Assembly: GCF_018275325.1 (NCBI RefSeq)
Contig: NZ_JAGVQR010000003.1
Span: 248,001-312,000 of the forward strand
DNA length: 64,000 bases
Direction: 5' to 3'
Source: Nocardioides palaemonis
GTDB taxonomy: Bacteria > Actinomycetota > Actinomycetes > Propionibacteriales > Nocardioidaceae
Part shown: in pieces, positions 1 to 11,155 of the stretch
Position numbering within the stretch: position 1 is the stretch's first letter
Layout: each line of letters opens with the position of its first letter
The notes under the pieces: generated by a model
The model's input: the letters and a program-made list of their open reading frames with translations, nothing else
Databases searched by the model: none
What the model was told of the DNA's origin: nothing
Made by a program: the position numbers and the translations under genes

Positions 1-1918
<1,918 letters not shown>

Positions 1919-1922
1919 TGCG

Positions 1923-3563
1923 TCAGCCCCGCTTCTGCTTGACGATCTGCTCCTGCTCGACGTCCTCGTCCTCGAGGGCGACGTGCTCTTCCTTGCCGGC
2001 CTTGATGCTCTGGCCGTCGGAAGTCTCGAACTGGTCGAGGAAGGAGTCGTAGGCCGCGACCAGCTCCGCCTCCGCGGCGTCGTCGAACTTCAGCGACTCG
2101 CGGATGCCGGCGAGGATGCCCTCGTGCGAGCGACGCAGGTAGTCGAGGAACTCGCCCTCGAAGCGCAGCACGTCGTCGGTGGGGACCTTGTCGAGGCGGC
2201 CGGTGGTGCCGAGCCACAGCGAGGCGGTCATCTCCTCGACCGGGTACGGCGAGTACTGCGGCTGCTTGAGCAGGGCCATCAGGCGCTGGCCGCGGTCGAG
2301 CTGCTGGCGCGAGGCCGCGTCGAGGTCGGAGGCGAACATGGCGAACGCCTCCATGGCGCGGAACTGCGCCAGGTCGACCTTGAGCGAGCCGGTGACGGCC
2401 TTCATCGCCTTGGTCATCGCCGAACCACCCACGCGCGAGACCGAGACACCCACGTCGATGGCGGGGCGCTGGTTGGCCGCGAACAGGTCCGACTGCAGGA
2501 AGATCTGGCCGTCGGTGATCGAGATGACGTTGGTCGGGATGAACGCCGAGACGTCGTTGGCCTTGGTCTCGATGATCGGCAGGCCGGTCATCGAGCCCTT
2601 GCCCATGTCGTCGGAGAGCTTCGCGCAGCGCTCGAGCAGCCGGCTGTGCAGGTAGAAGACGTCACCGGGGTAGGCCTCGCGGCCCGGCGGACGGCGCAGC
2701 AGCAGCGACACGGCGCGGTAGGCCTCGGCCTGCTTGGTGAGGTCGTCGAACACGATGAGGACGTGCTTGCCGTCGTACATCCAGTGCTGGCCGATGGCCG
2801 AGCCGGTGTAGGGGGCGAGGTACTTGAAGCCGGCCGAGTCGGACGCCGGGGAGGCCACGATGGTGGTGTACTCCAGGGCGCCGGCCTCCTCGAGGGCACC
2901 GCGCACGGAGGCGATGGTGGAGCCCTTCTGGCCGATGGCAACGTAGATGCAGCGGACCTGCTTGTCGGGGTCGCCCGACTCCCAGTTCTGCTTCTGGTTG
3001 ATGATCGTGTCGATCGCGATGGTGGTCTTGCCGGTGGCGCGGTCGCCGATGATCAGCTGGCGCTGGCCGCGGCCGATCGGGGTCATCGCGTCGATGGCCT
3101 TGATGCCGGTGGCGAGCGGCTCGTGGACCGACTTGCGCTGGACCACGGTCGGGGCCTGGAGCTCGAGGGCGCGGCGGCCGGAGGTCTCGATGTCGCCGAG
3201 GCCGTCGATCGGCTGGCCGAGCGGGTCGACCACGCGGCCGAGGTAGCCCTCGCCCACCGGGACGGAGAGGATCTCGCCCGTGCGGCGGACCGTCTGGCCC
3301 TCCTCGATCTTGTCGAAGTCACCGAGGACCACGACGCCGACCTCGCGGGTGTCGAGGTTGAGCGCGATGCCCAGCGTGCCGTCCTCGAACTCGAGCAGCT
3401 CGTTGGCCATGACCGAGGGCAGTCCGCTCACGCGGGCGATGCCGTCAGCGGCCTCCGCGACGGTGCCGACCTCTTCCGTGGTCGCCGACTCGGGCTTGTA
3501 GTCCGACACGAAGCGCTGCAGCGCGTCCCGGATCTCGTCCGGACGGATGGACAGCTCCGTCAT
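1923..3563 (-). CDS. atpA: ATP synthase F1 subunit alpha
   Basis: Non-catalytic nucleotide-binding subunit of the F1 hexamer. The 546-residue protein has the alpha P-loop GDRATGKTT, the [11 protein letters not shown] region and the [10 protein letters not shown] signature, all as in functional alpha subunits. The C-terminus carries a charged tail ([15 protein letters not shown]) common in actinobacteria. The ATG at 3563 gives the standard [11 protein letters not shown] start. Confidence 0.97.
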   Translation of the reverse strand: MTELSIRPDEIRDALQRFVSDYKPESATTEEVGTVAEAADGIARVSGLPSVMANELLEFEDGTLGIALNLDTREVGVVVLGDFDKIEEGQTVRRTGEILSVPVGEGYLGRVVDPLGQPIDGLGDIETSGRRALELQAPTVVQRKSVHEPLATGIKAIDAMTPIGRGQRQLIIGDRATGKTTIAIDTIINQKQNWESGDPDKQVRCIYVAIGQKGSTIASVRGALEEAGALEYTTIVASPASDSAGFKYLAPYTGSAIGQHWMYDGKHVLIVFDDLTKQAEAYRAVSLLLRRPPGREAYPGDVFYLHSRLLERCAKLSDDMGKGSMTGLPIIETKANDVSAFIPTNVISITDGQIFLQSDLFAANQRPAIDVGVSVSRVGGSAMTKAMKAVTGSLKVDLAQFRAMEAFAMFASDLDAASRQQLDRGQRLMALLKQPQYSPYPVEEMTASLWLGTTGRLDKVPTDDVLRFEGEFLDYLRRSHEGILAGIRESLKFDDAAEAELVAAYDSFLDQFETSDGQSIKAGKEEHVALEDEDVEQEQIVKQKRG

Positions 3564-3629
3564 TTCATCTCACCTGTTCTCTGCTGTGCCGCATGGGATG
3601 GGGCTCGAAAGTTGTGTTGGATCTGGGGG

Positions 3630-4423
3630 TCAGCCGGCGAGCCGGCGCCCGGCGTCGTCGAGGCGGCTCGCGACCGTCCCGTCGATGACGTCGTCACCGA
3701 TCTCGACCCGGATGCCGCCGATGACCGCGGGGTCGACGACGACGTTGAGGTGGATCTCCCGACCGTACGTCCGCGACAGCGATGCGGCCAGCCGCTCGCG
3801 GTCGGCGTCGGCCAGCGGGCGGGCGACGCGCACGGTGGCGACGCCCTGGTTGCGGACCTCGGCGGCCACCTTCTGGTACTCGGTCAGCGCGACCTGGACC
3901 GTCCGGTGGCTGCCCGACAGCGCCTGCTGGACCAGCAGGACCGTCGCGGGGTGCACCTTGTCGCCGAGCAGGTCACCGAGCAGGCGGGCCTTGTCGGCGC
4001 GGCTGCGCGCCGGGTCCGACAGGGCGTCGCGCAGCTCGGGGCTGCCCTGGACCACCTGGCCGAAGGCGAAGAGCTCGTCCTCCAGCCGGTCGGCGTCACC
4101 ACCGGCGGACTGCGCGACCGAGACCACGCCGATGCGCTCGAGCGCGTCGGCGAGGTCGCGGCTGGCGGTCCACCGCTGGGCGACGGCGACGGTGACCACG
4201 GCGAGCGCCAGGTCGGAGACCTTGCCGCCCAGCACCTCGCGGACCAGGCCGGCCTTGGCCTCCCCCGGCACCGACGCGTCGGTGGCGACGCGCCGGAGGC
4301 CCGGCTCGGAGCGCAGGAGGTCGGCCACGCCGAACAGGTCCTGACCGACGGCACCGGCGTCGCCGGTGCCCGTCAGGGCCCCGGCCGTCGCGGCGTAGGC
4401 GTCGGCAGACGCACCTCGCATCA

Positions 4424-4424
<1 letters not shown>
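3630..4424 (-). CDS. atpH: ATP synthase F1 subunit delta
   Basis: Peripheral-stalk subunit joining F1 to the b subunits. The 264-residue product begins MMRGASADAYA and ends with the conserved delta C-terminal domain (NVVVDPAVIGGIRVEIGDDVIDGTVASRL). The length fits the longer delta subunits of actinobacteria. Its start overlaps the last base of atpF, which suggests translational coupling. Confidence 0.95.
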
Positions 4425-4996
<572 letters not shown>

Positions 4997-5018
4997 CTAG
5001 AGCTGGGCTGCGAGGTCG

Positions 5019-5228
5019 TCAGAGAGGCAGGACGAACGCGAGCGCGACGGTGATGATGAAGAGCGCCTCGGCGAGGACGAAGCCAAGGATGGCGATCGAC
5101 TGCAGGCGGCTCTGGGCCTCGGGCTGGCGCGCCACACCGGAGATGAAGGCGGCGAAGATCAGGCCGATGCCGACACCGGGACCGATGGCGGACAGGCCGA
5201 GACCGACCAGGTTGATGGAGCCTTCCAC
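5019..5228 (-). CDS. atpE: ATP synthase Fo subunit c
   Basis: Proteolipid of the rotor ring. I chose the GTG at 5228, preceded by AAAGGA, because it gives the typical 69-residue c subunit ([11 protein letters not shown]...). The two hydrophobic hairpin helices flank the polar loop ARQPEAQ, and the ion-carrying carboxylate is Glu54 (VLAEALFII). No sodium-site signature is evident, so proton coupling is likely. A longer frame extends upstream but the extra residues are not c-subunit-like. Confidence 0.95.
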   Translation of the reverse strand: MEGSINLVGLGLSAIGPGVGIGLIFAAFISGVARQPEAQSRLQSIAILGFVLAEALFIITVALAFVLPL

Positions 5229-5307
5229 GGCTTTTTCCTTTCGTCGTTCGACACCGCTGGTGGTGCCGACTTTTCTGGCGAAACTTGTGGGTGGTGCGGG
5301 GTGTGCC

Positions 5308-6096
5308 TCAGTGCTCGTCGGCGAGGGCCTCGCCGATGTACATCGAGGACAGCAGGGTGAAGACGTAGGCCTGCAGGAACATGACCAGCATCTCGAGGAA
5401 GCTGACGCCGATGCCGAGGCCGAAGGAGAGGACCCCGACGGCGCCGTAGAGCAGGTTGCCGCTGGCGAGCAGGGCCGCACCGCCGGTGGCGAACAGGATC
5501 AGCAGCAGGTGGCCGGCGAACATGTTGCCGAACAGACGCAGCGTGAGCGTGACCGGCCGGATGATGATGTTCGAGAAGAACTCCAGCGGCACGAGCAGCA
5601 GCAGGATCGGGCCCTTGACGCCGCCGGGCATCGTGGCGTGCTTGAGGTAGCCGAGCGGGCCGTGCTTCCAGATGCCGGCACCGACGTAGATGCCCCAGCT
5701 GAGCAGCGCCAGCGGGACGATGAAGCCGATGCGCGAGAAGCTCGGGAACTGCAGGAACGGGATCACGCCGTAGTAGTTGTTCACCAGGATGAAGGTGAAC
5801 AGCGTGAAGAGGTACGGCACGAACTTCATGTAGTGCTCGGACCCGATGTTGTCGCGCGCCATGTTGTTGCGCACGAAGCCGTAGACCATCTCGCCGGCGA
5901 ACTGCAGGCGGCCCGGCACGAGCGAGGCGTTGCGCGAGGCGAGGTAGAAGAAGCCGAACACGAGCACGGCCGACAGGGTCAGCAGCACCATGGGCTTCGT
6001 GACGTCACCGAAGATCGGCGGCAGCTCGAAGCTCCCGGGACCGGGGGCGTGGAATTCCGAACCGCCCTCTGCCGCAACAGGCTGGGTGATGCTCAC
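5308..6096 (-). CDS. atpB: ATP synthase Fo subunit a
   Basis: Stator channel subunit that conducts protons past the c ring. The GTG at 6096 overlaps the TGA of the gene before it (GTGA) and is preceded by GAGGAG, giving 262 residues with several membrane helices. The essential arginine lies in [13 protein letters not shown], the family signature. An in-frame extension upstream overlaps the preceding gene and is not supported. Confidence 0.95.
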   Translation of the reverse strand: MSITQPVAAEGGSEFHAPGPGSFELPPIFGDVTKPMVLLTLSAVLVFGFFYLASRNASLVPGRLQFAGEMVYGFVRNNMARDNIGSEHYMKFVPYLFTLFTFILVNNYYGVIPFLQFPSFSRIGFIVPLALLSWGIYVGAGIWKHGPLGYLKHATMPGGVKGPILLLLVPLEFFSNIIIRPVTLTLRLFGNMFAGHLLLILFATGGAALLASGNLLYGAVGVLSFGLGIGVSFLEMLVMFLQAYVFTLLSSMYIGEALADEH

Positions 6097-6383
6097 TCCG
6101 ACTCCTCGTTCGTGTTCTGGGTGTTCGTGGGTGGCAGGTCCGCGGCCGTCTGCCGCTGGAGCTGCACGATCATCATGTAGGTGCCGAGCCCACCGCCCAG
6201 CAGGACGCCCACCGCCACGAGGAAGCGGGTGCCCAGCCACTGGTCCAGCACCCATCCGACCGCCCCGTAGAACAGCACACCGGCCACCAGGTAGCTGGGG
6301 GCACCGTTGCTGCGCGGGGGCGTGGAGGAAGTCGCGCTGGACTCGGCCATGGCGCTGCGGACTCTAGCAGTCGTCGTGCTCAC
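6093..6383 (-). CDS. AtpZ/AtpI-like small membrane protein
   Basis: A 96-residue protein with two predicted membrane helices (YLVAGVLFYGAVGWVLDQWLG and FLVAVGVLLGGGLGTYMMIV), matching small membrane proteins of the AtpI/AtpZ family encoded at the head of atp operons. It may help assemble the c ring or affect divalent-ion supply, as proposed for the family. The GTG at 6383 overlaps the stop of the upstream gene; an ATG at 6350 is an alternative start. Confidence 0.75.
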   Translation of the reverse strand: MSTTTARVRSAMAESSATSSTPPRSNGAPSYLVAGVLFYGAVGWVLDQWLGTRFLVAVGVLLGGGLGTYMMIVQLQRQTAADLPPTNTQNTNEESE

Positions 6384-6850
6384 GACTCACCCCCGGGAGG
6401 GAGGTCGAAGTAGGGGGTGCGGGCACGAGCGGTGAGGAGCAGGTGCGCGGTGGTCCACACGAGCGTGGCGGCCACCATCGACGCGGCCAGCCAGCCGCGC
6501 GCGCGGTCGTCGGCGAAGACGTCCCCGCGGCTGATCGCCAGGAACACCAGCATCACCACCGCCAGCTGGGTGAGGTAGGTGACGAGGGCGACGAGCAGCG
6601 ACGCACGGGGCATCACGCTGGCCACCAGGTGCAGCGCGACCGTCCCGAAGGACACGACGGCGACCACCATCGCGGCACCCGTGGCGGCCGCGGCGGCCGC
6701 CTCGCCGCCGTGCACGACGAGGGCGACGAGCACCATCAGTGCACCGACGGCCGCGGTGAGCCCGGCGGCCCGGACGACGACCCGCATCCCCGGCGCCCCG
6801 GCGAGGGGCTGGGCCCCTGCACGGGGGTGGTGCTGCGACTCGGTCGTCAT
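6380..6850 (-). CDS. ATP synthase operon integral membrane protein (AtpI-like)
   Basis: A 156-residue protein with four hydrophobic stretches, the last ending YFDLPPGGES at a cytoplasmic tail. Its place directly upstream of the atp genes with a 4-nt overlap is where actinobacteria carry the divergent 'ATP synthase protein I' gene. I infer an assembly or accessory role from position; the sequence shows no catalytic motif. The start used is the ATG at 6850. Confidence 0.65.
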   Translation of the reverse strand: MTTESQHHPRAGAQPLAGAPGMRVVVRAAGLTAAVGALMVLVALVVHGGEAAAAAATGAAMVVAVVSFGTVALHLVASVMPRASLLVALVTYLTQLAVVMLVFLAISRGDVFADDRARGWLAASMVAATLVWTTAHLLLTARARTPYFDLPPGGES

Positions 6851-6906
6851 GGCGGCGGCCTGTTCGTCGTGGTCTGCTGGGTCTGTCCGACTGCTCGTGA
6901 AAACTA

Positions 6907-8109
6907 TCACAAAGTCCTGCCGGGCCCCGAAACGGGGCCCTCCTCGAGGTCCTCGCGCCCCTCGACGACGGCGTTCTCCGGCAGCCCGGTGTCCCCCAGC
7001 CCGGTCTTGCGGGGCCGGTGCACCTTGGGCAGCACGAAGGTCATCGCGACGGTGATCGCCAGCATGGTGCCGACGGCCACCCACACCAGGTCGGTCTCGT
7101 AGAGGCTCACGATCACCGCACCGGTCGCAATGGTGAACGCCCACATCCACATGATCAGCACCGCCCGTCGCTGGGAGTGGCCGATCTCGAGGAGCCGGTG
7201 GTGCAGGTGCTGCTTGTCGGCGCTCATCGGCGAGCGACCGGCACGCGTGCGGCGCACGACAGCGAGCACGAGGTCGACGATCGGCACCATCAGCAGCGAG
7301 ATGGGCAGCAGCACCGGGAGCACCGTGACGAAGAGGCTGTTGCCCCCGGTCGTGGGCATGCCGACGAACTGGCCGGTCAGGGTCAGCGCGCTCGCCGAGA
7401 GCACCAGTCCGAGCAGCATCGACCCCGAGTCGCCCATGAACAGGCGCGCGGGGTGGAAGTTGTGGGGCAGGAAGCCGGCACACGCGCCCGCGAGCGCGGC
7501 GCTCAGCAGGGCGCCGGTGGTGGCCAGCGTGAGGTTGTTGGTGGCCGAGAGCGTGTAGCAGTAGAGGAAGAACGCCGCGGCGCCGATGCCGACCACGCCG
7601 GCGGCCAGGCCGTCGAGCCCGTCGACGAAGTTGACCGCGTTCATGGTGCCGATCACCACGATGAGCGTCAGCACGCTCCCCTGCGCGTCGTCGAGCACGA
7701 ACTGGGTGCCGTCGGCGCCGGGGAAGAACCAGAACCGGACTCCCAGGGCGACGAGCAGGCCCGCGGCGAGCACCTGGCCGCCGAGCTTGGTGAGCGCGTC
7801 GAGCTCGAAGATGTCGTCGAGCACCCCGACGGCACACACCAGCGCGCCCGCCAGCAGCACCACGCCGGCGTCGTCGAAGACGACCGTGTCGCTGCGGGAC
7901 AGGAACGGCAGCCGCTGGGCCACGAGGTAGGCCGCGCACAGGCCGCCGAGCATCGCGAGACCCCCGAGGTACGGGATCGGCTCCGCGTGCACGTCGCGGT
8001 CGCGGACCTTGGCGACCGCGCCCGTGCGCAGCGCGATCTCCCGGGCGACGACGGTGAGCAGGTAGGTCACCGACAGGGCGACCAGGAAGACGAGGAGGTA
8101 CTCCCGCAT
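6907..8109 (-). CDS. Undecaprenyl-phosphate sugar-1-phosphate transferase (WecA/TagO/MraY family)
   Basis: Polyprenyl-phosphate sugar transferase that starts cell-envelope glycan synthesis on the inner face of the membrane. The 400-residue protein has about ten hydrophobic helices and the family motifs HAEPIPYLGG, LDDIFELDALTKLGGQ, NFVDGLDGLAAG, FMGDSGS and HLHHRLLE. The position between tsaC and the atp operon is where actinobacteria encode the WecA/Rfe-type enzyme. Substrate (GlcNAc-1-P) is inferred from that synteny. Confidence 0.9.
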   Translation of the reverse strand: MREYLLVFLVALSVTYLLTVVAREIALRTGAVAKVRDRDVHAEPIPYLGGLAMLGGLCAAYLVAQRLPFLSRSDTVVFDDAGVVLLAGALVCAVGVLDDIFELDALTKLGGQVLAAGLLVALGVRFWFFPGADGTQFVLDDAQGSVLTLIVVIGTMNAVNFVDGLDGLAAGVVGIGAAAFFLYCYTLSATNNLTLATTGALLSAALAGACAGFLPHNFHPARLFMGDSGSMLLGLVLSASALTLTGQFVGMPTTGGNSLFVTVLPVLLPISLLMVPIVDLVLAVVRRTRAGRSPMSADKQHLHHRLLEIGHSQRRAVLIMWMWAFTIATGAVIVSLYETDLVWVAVGTMLAITVAMTFVLPKVHRPRKTGLGDTGLPENAVVEGREDLEEGPVSGPGRTL

Positions 8110-8114
8110 CGGCC

Positions 8115-8780
8115 CTAGCCCTGGTCGGCGAGCACCACGCCGTGCTCGGTGAGCGCCTCGTTGAGCACCTCGAGGGAGAGCGCCCCCAGGCGCAGCACGC
8201 GGCCCTCGGGCACGGTGACGTCGACGATCGTCGACGCCTCCCCGCCCGGCGAGGTCCCGGCGTCCACGATCACGGCGACGGCGTCACCGAGCATCTCCTC
8301 GGCGGCGTCGGCGTCGGTGGCGGCCGGGCGGCCGGTGAGGTTGGCCGAGCTCACCGCCAGCGGGCCGGTGCGCTCGAGGACCGCGAGCGCGACTTCGTCG
8401 TCGGGCATCCGCACCGCGACGGTGCCGCGCGTCTCGCCGAGGTCCCACATGAGCGAGCCCTGCTGGCGGCACACGAGCGTCAGCGGCCCCGGCCAGAACC
8501 GCTCGACCAGCGTGCGGGCCCACGCCGGCACGCCCTCGGACAGGGCGTCGAGCGTGGTCGCCGCGGAGACGAGCACCGGCGGCGGCATCTCGCGGCCGCG
8601 GCCCTTGGCGTCGAGGAGGGCCTGCACGGCGTCGTGGGAGAACGCGTCCGCGGCGATGCCGTAGACGGTGTCGGTGGGGATCACCACCAGCTCTCCGCGT
8701 CGTACGGCGGCAGCAGCAGCGGTCACCGCCTGCTCGCGTCCCTCCGGGGTCGAGGTGTCGATCCTGTCCACGGCGCTCAT
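8115..8780 (-). CDS. tsaC: L-threonylcarbamoyladenylate synthase (Sua5/YwlC/YrdC)
   Basis: Makes threonylcarbamoyl-AMP from threonine, bicarbonate and ATP for t6A37 tRNA modification. The 221-residue protein has the YrdC fold motifs PTDTVYGIAAD, KGR, WPGPLTLV, VAVRMPDD and SSANLTG. It lacks the C-terminal Sua5 domain, so it is the short form. Its ATG at 8780 overlaps the prmC stop (ATGA). Confidence 0.93.
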   Translation of the reverse strand: MSAVDRIDTSTPEGREQAVTAAAAAVRRGELVVIPTDTVYGIAADAFSHDAVQALLDAKGRGREMPPPVLVSAATTLDALSEGVPAWARTLVERFWPGPLTLVCRQQGSLMWDLGETRGTVAVRMPDDEVALAVLERTGPLAVSSANLTGRPAATDADAAEEMLGDAVAVIVDAGTSPGGEASTIVDVTVPEGRVLRLGALSLEVLNEALTEHGVVLADQG

Positions 8781-9628
8781 CGTGCCAGTCGCGCGGTCAG
8801 GTAACGAGCCCGACCCGCGAGGTCGCGGTGGTCGGCCACCTCCGCCCAGCGCCCGGTCGCCGCGAAGACGGCCGGCGCGGACTCCCCCTGGACGTCGGCG
8901 TGCTCGGCGCCGACCACTCCCCCGGCCCGCAGGAGCACGGCGGCGCGGCGCTCCAGCACCCGGATCGCGTCGAGGCCGTCCTGGCCCGAGAACAGGGCGA
9001 GGTGCGGGTCGTGGTCGCGTGCCTCGGCCGCGACCGACTCCCAGGCCTCGAGCGGGATGTAGGGCGGGTTGCACACGACCACGTCGACCGAGCCGGCAAG
9101 GTCCTCGCACGCGGTCGCGAGGTCGCCGTGGCGCAGGTCGACGCCGGTGCCGGCGAGGTTGCGCTCGGCCCAGGCCAGCGCGCCCTCGTCGAGCTCGACG
9201 GCGTGCACCTCGGCGCCTGGCACCTCGTCGGCGACCGACTTCGCGATCGCGCCCGACCCCGTGCAGAGGTCGACCACGACCGCGGGCCGGTCGAGCGCGA
9301 GCGCCGCGTCGACCGCCCAGCCGGCGAGGAGCTCGGTCTCCGGACGCGGGACGAAGACCCCCGGACCCACCGCCAGCTCGACGTGCCGGAAGGCCGCCGA
9401 GCCGGTCAGGTGCTGGAGCGGCTCACGGGCCGCGCGGCGCGCGAGCAGCACGTCGTACGCCTCTCGCTGGGCGGCGTCGAGGCCGTCGACCAGCGGCAGC
9501 CGGCCGAGCGGGACGTCGAGGACGTGGGCCAGGAGCAGGTCGGCGTCACGCTCGGGCGAGGCGACCCCGGCCACGCGCAGCCGCTCGGCCGCGCTGCGGC
9601 GCAGGTCCCTCACGACACGAGCCCTCAC
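8777..9628 (-). CDS. prmC: Release factor glutamine methyltransferase
   Basis: Methylates the Gln of the GGQ motif in release factors, using SAM. The 283-residue protein carries the SAM motif [12 protein letters not shown] (near residue 120) and the substrate-binding NPPY at residues 187-190. It is encoded directly after prfA, with its GTG overlapping the prfA stop, so enzyme and substrate are translationally linked. Confidence 0.95.
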   Translation of the reverse strand: MRARVVRDLRRSAAERLRVAGVASPERDADLLLAHVLDVPLGRLPLVDGLDAAQREAYDVLLARRAAREPLQHLTGSAAFRHVELAVGPGVFVPRPETELLAGWAVDAALALDRPAVVVDLCTGSGAIAKSVADEVPGAEVHAVELDEGALAWAERNLAGTGVDLRHGDLATACEDLAGSVDVVVCNPPYIPLEAWESVAAEARDHDPHLALFSGQDGLDAIRVLERRAAVLLRAGGVVGAEHADVQGESAPAVFAATGRWAEVADHRDLAGRARYLTARLAR

Positions 9629-10698
9629 GACTCGAGCGCGGCCAGGCGGGCGGCCATGTCGGTCTCGACGCAGGAGTCGAGCACCGGCTGGAGGTCGCCG
9701 TCGAGCACCTGGTCGAGGTTGTAGGACTTGTAGCCGGTGCGGTGGTCGGAGATCCGGTTCTCCGGGAAGTTGTAGGTCCGGATCCGCTCGGAGCGGTCGA
9801 CCGTGCGGACCTGCGAGCGCCGGGCATCGCTGGCCTCCGCGTCGGCGGCGTCCTGGGCGGCCTGGAGCAGGCGCGATCGCAGGATCCGCATCGCGGATTC
9901 CTTGTTCTGCAGCTGGCTCTTCTCGTTCTGGCAGCTCGCGACGATGCCGGTGGGCAGGTGGGTGATCCGCACCGCCGAGTCGGTCGTGTTGACGCTCTGG
10001 CCGCCGGGACCGCTGGAGCGGTAGACGTCGATGCGCAGGTCGTTGTCGTCGATCGTGACGTCGATCGGCTCGGCCTCGGGCGACACCAGCACCCCCGCCG
10101 CCGACGTGTGCACCCGTCCCTGCGACTCGGTCACCGGCACCCGCTGCACGCGGTGCACGCCGCCCTCGAACTTGAGCAGGGCGTACGGCGCCTGGCCGGG
10201 CTCGACCGTGCCGCGCGCCTTCACCGCGGCCGTGACCGACTTGTAGCCGCCGAGGTCGGACTCGGTGGCGTCGAGGACCTCCACCGCCCAGCCGCGGGCC
10301 TCGGCGTAGCGGGAGTACATCCGCAGCAGGTCGCCGGCGAACAGCGCCGACTCCTCGCCGCCCTCCCCCGACTTGATCTCGAGCAGGGCGTCCTTGCCGT
10401 CGGCGGGGTCGCGCGGCACCAGCAGCCGGCGCAGCCGCTCGGCCGCGGCCTCGCGCCGGGCGGCGAGCTCCTCGGCCTCCTGCGCGAAGGCCGGGTCGTC
10501 GGTGCCCAGCTCGCGGGCGGCCTCGACGTCGTCACCGAGCTGGAGCCAGTTCTGCCAGGTCGTGACGACGGCGGTCAGCTCGGCGTAGCGCTGGTTGAGC
10601 TGCTTGGCCAGGCGCTGGTCGGCGTGGGTCTCCGGGAGCGCCAGGCGCTGCTCGAGCTCCGCGTGCTCCTCGCGCATGCCCTCGACGGCCTCGAACAT
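9625..10698 (-). CDS. prfA: Peptide chain release factor 1
   Basis: Terminates translation at UAA and UAG. The 357-residue protein has the codon-reading tripeptide PVT at residues 188-190 (RF1 type, not the SPF of RF2) and the GGQ at 232-234 that triggers hydrolysis. The ATG at 10698 is preceded by AGGAGC. It is followed by prmC with a 4-nt overlap. Confidence 0.97.
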   Translation of the reverse strand: MFEAVEGMREEHAELEQRLALPETHADQRLAKQLNQRYAELTAVVTTWQNWLQLGDDVEAARELGTDDPAFAQEAEELAARREAAAERLRRLLVPRDPADGKDALLEIKSGEGGEESALFAGDLLRMYSRYAEARGWAVEVLDATESDLGGYKSVTAAVKARGTVEPGQAPYALLKFEGGVHRVQRVPVTESQGRVHTSAAGVLVSPEAEPIDVTIDDNDLRIDVYRSSGPGGQSVNTTDSAVRITHLPTGIVASCQNEKSQLQNKESAMRILRSRLLQAAQDAADAEASDARRSQVRTVDRSERIRTYNFPENRISDHRTGYKSYNLDQVLDGDLQPVLDSCVETDMAARLAALES

Positions 10699-10739
10699 GG
10701 TGCTCCTGCTTCCTGTGTGACGGCCCCGGCAGACGACAA

Positions 10740-10776
10740 GGCGCCGGCCACCCGCGGTGAGCGGGCGACCGGCGCC
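10740..10776 (-). terminator. Hairpin after rpmE
   Basis: GGCGCCGG pairs with CCGGCGCC, with further ACCCGC/GCGGG pairing inside, about 10 nt after the rpmE stop. There is no clear T run on the minus strand, so it may be a weak terminator or a processing hairpin that tunes prfA expression relative to rpmE. Confidence 0.55.
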
Positions 10777-10785
10777 TGACGTGGG

Positions 10786-11025
10786 CTACTTGCTCTCAGC
10801 CGTCTCGGGCTTGGCAGCAGCCTTCTTGCCGTAGCGGGACTCGAACCGGGCGACGCGACCGCCGGTGTCGAGGATCTTCTGCTTGCCGGTGTAGAACGGG
10901 TGGCACTGCGAGCAGACGTCGGCGTGGATCGAGCCGGAGGTCGCGGTGCTGCGGGTCGTGAATGACGCGCCGCACGTGCAGGTCACGGCCGTCTCGACGT
11001 ACTCGGGGTGGGTGTCCTTCTTCAT
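10786..11025 (-). CDS. rpmE: 50S ribosomal protein L31 (zinc form)
   Basis: Ribosomal protein bL31. The 79-residue product has the zinc ligands C16-x-C18 and C38-x2-C41, so it is the C+ form rather than the zinc-independent paralogue. An Ala/Lys-rich tail ends the protein. The ATG at 11025 follows GAGAGGAA. It lies between rho and prfA as in most actinobacteria. Confidence 0.96.
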   Translation of the reverse strand: MKKDTHPEYVETAVTCTCGASFTTRSTATSGSIHADVCSQCHPFYTGKQKILDTGGRVARFESRYGKKAAAKPETAESK

Positions 11026-11120
11026 GGCTTCCTCTCGATGTGCTCCGGGTCGCCCGCGTGGATGCGTAGTGACGTGAACCGGAGCCGGCGCACAAGTGTG
11101 CCACCGGTCTGAACAGCGGC

Positions 11121-11146
11121 GCCAATCCGGGCATTCCCCGGATGGC
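11121..11146 (-). terminator. Hairpin after rho
   Basis: ATCCGGG-cattc-CCCGGAT, extended by GCC/GGC around one bulged base, lies 10 nt downstream of the rho stop on the minus strand. There is no U run, so this is a GC-type hairpin rather than a classical terminator. Confidence 0.45.
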
Positions 11147-11155
11147 GAGGGGTGA

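Noticed and set aside
10786..11025. Zinc-independent L31 paralogue regulated by Zur
   Set aside because: All four zinc cysteines are present, and no Zur-like box was recognised upstream.
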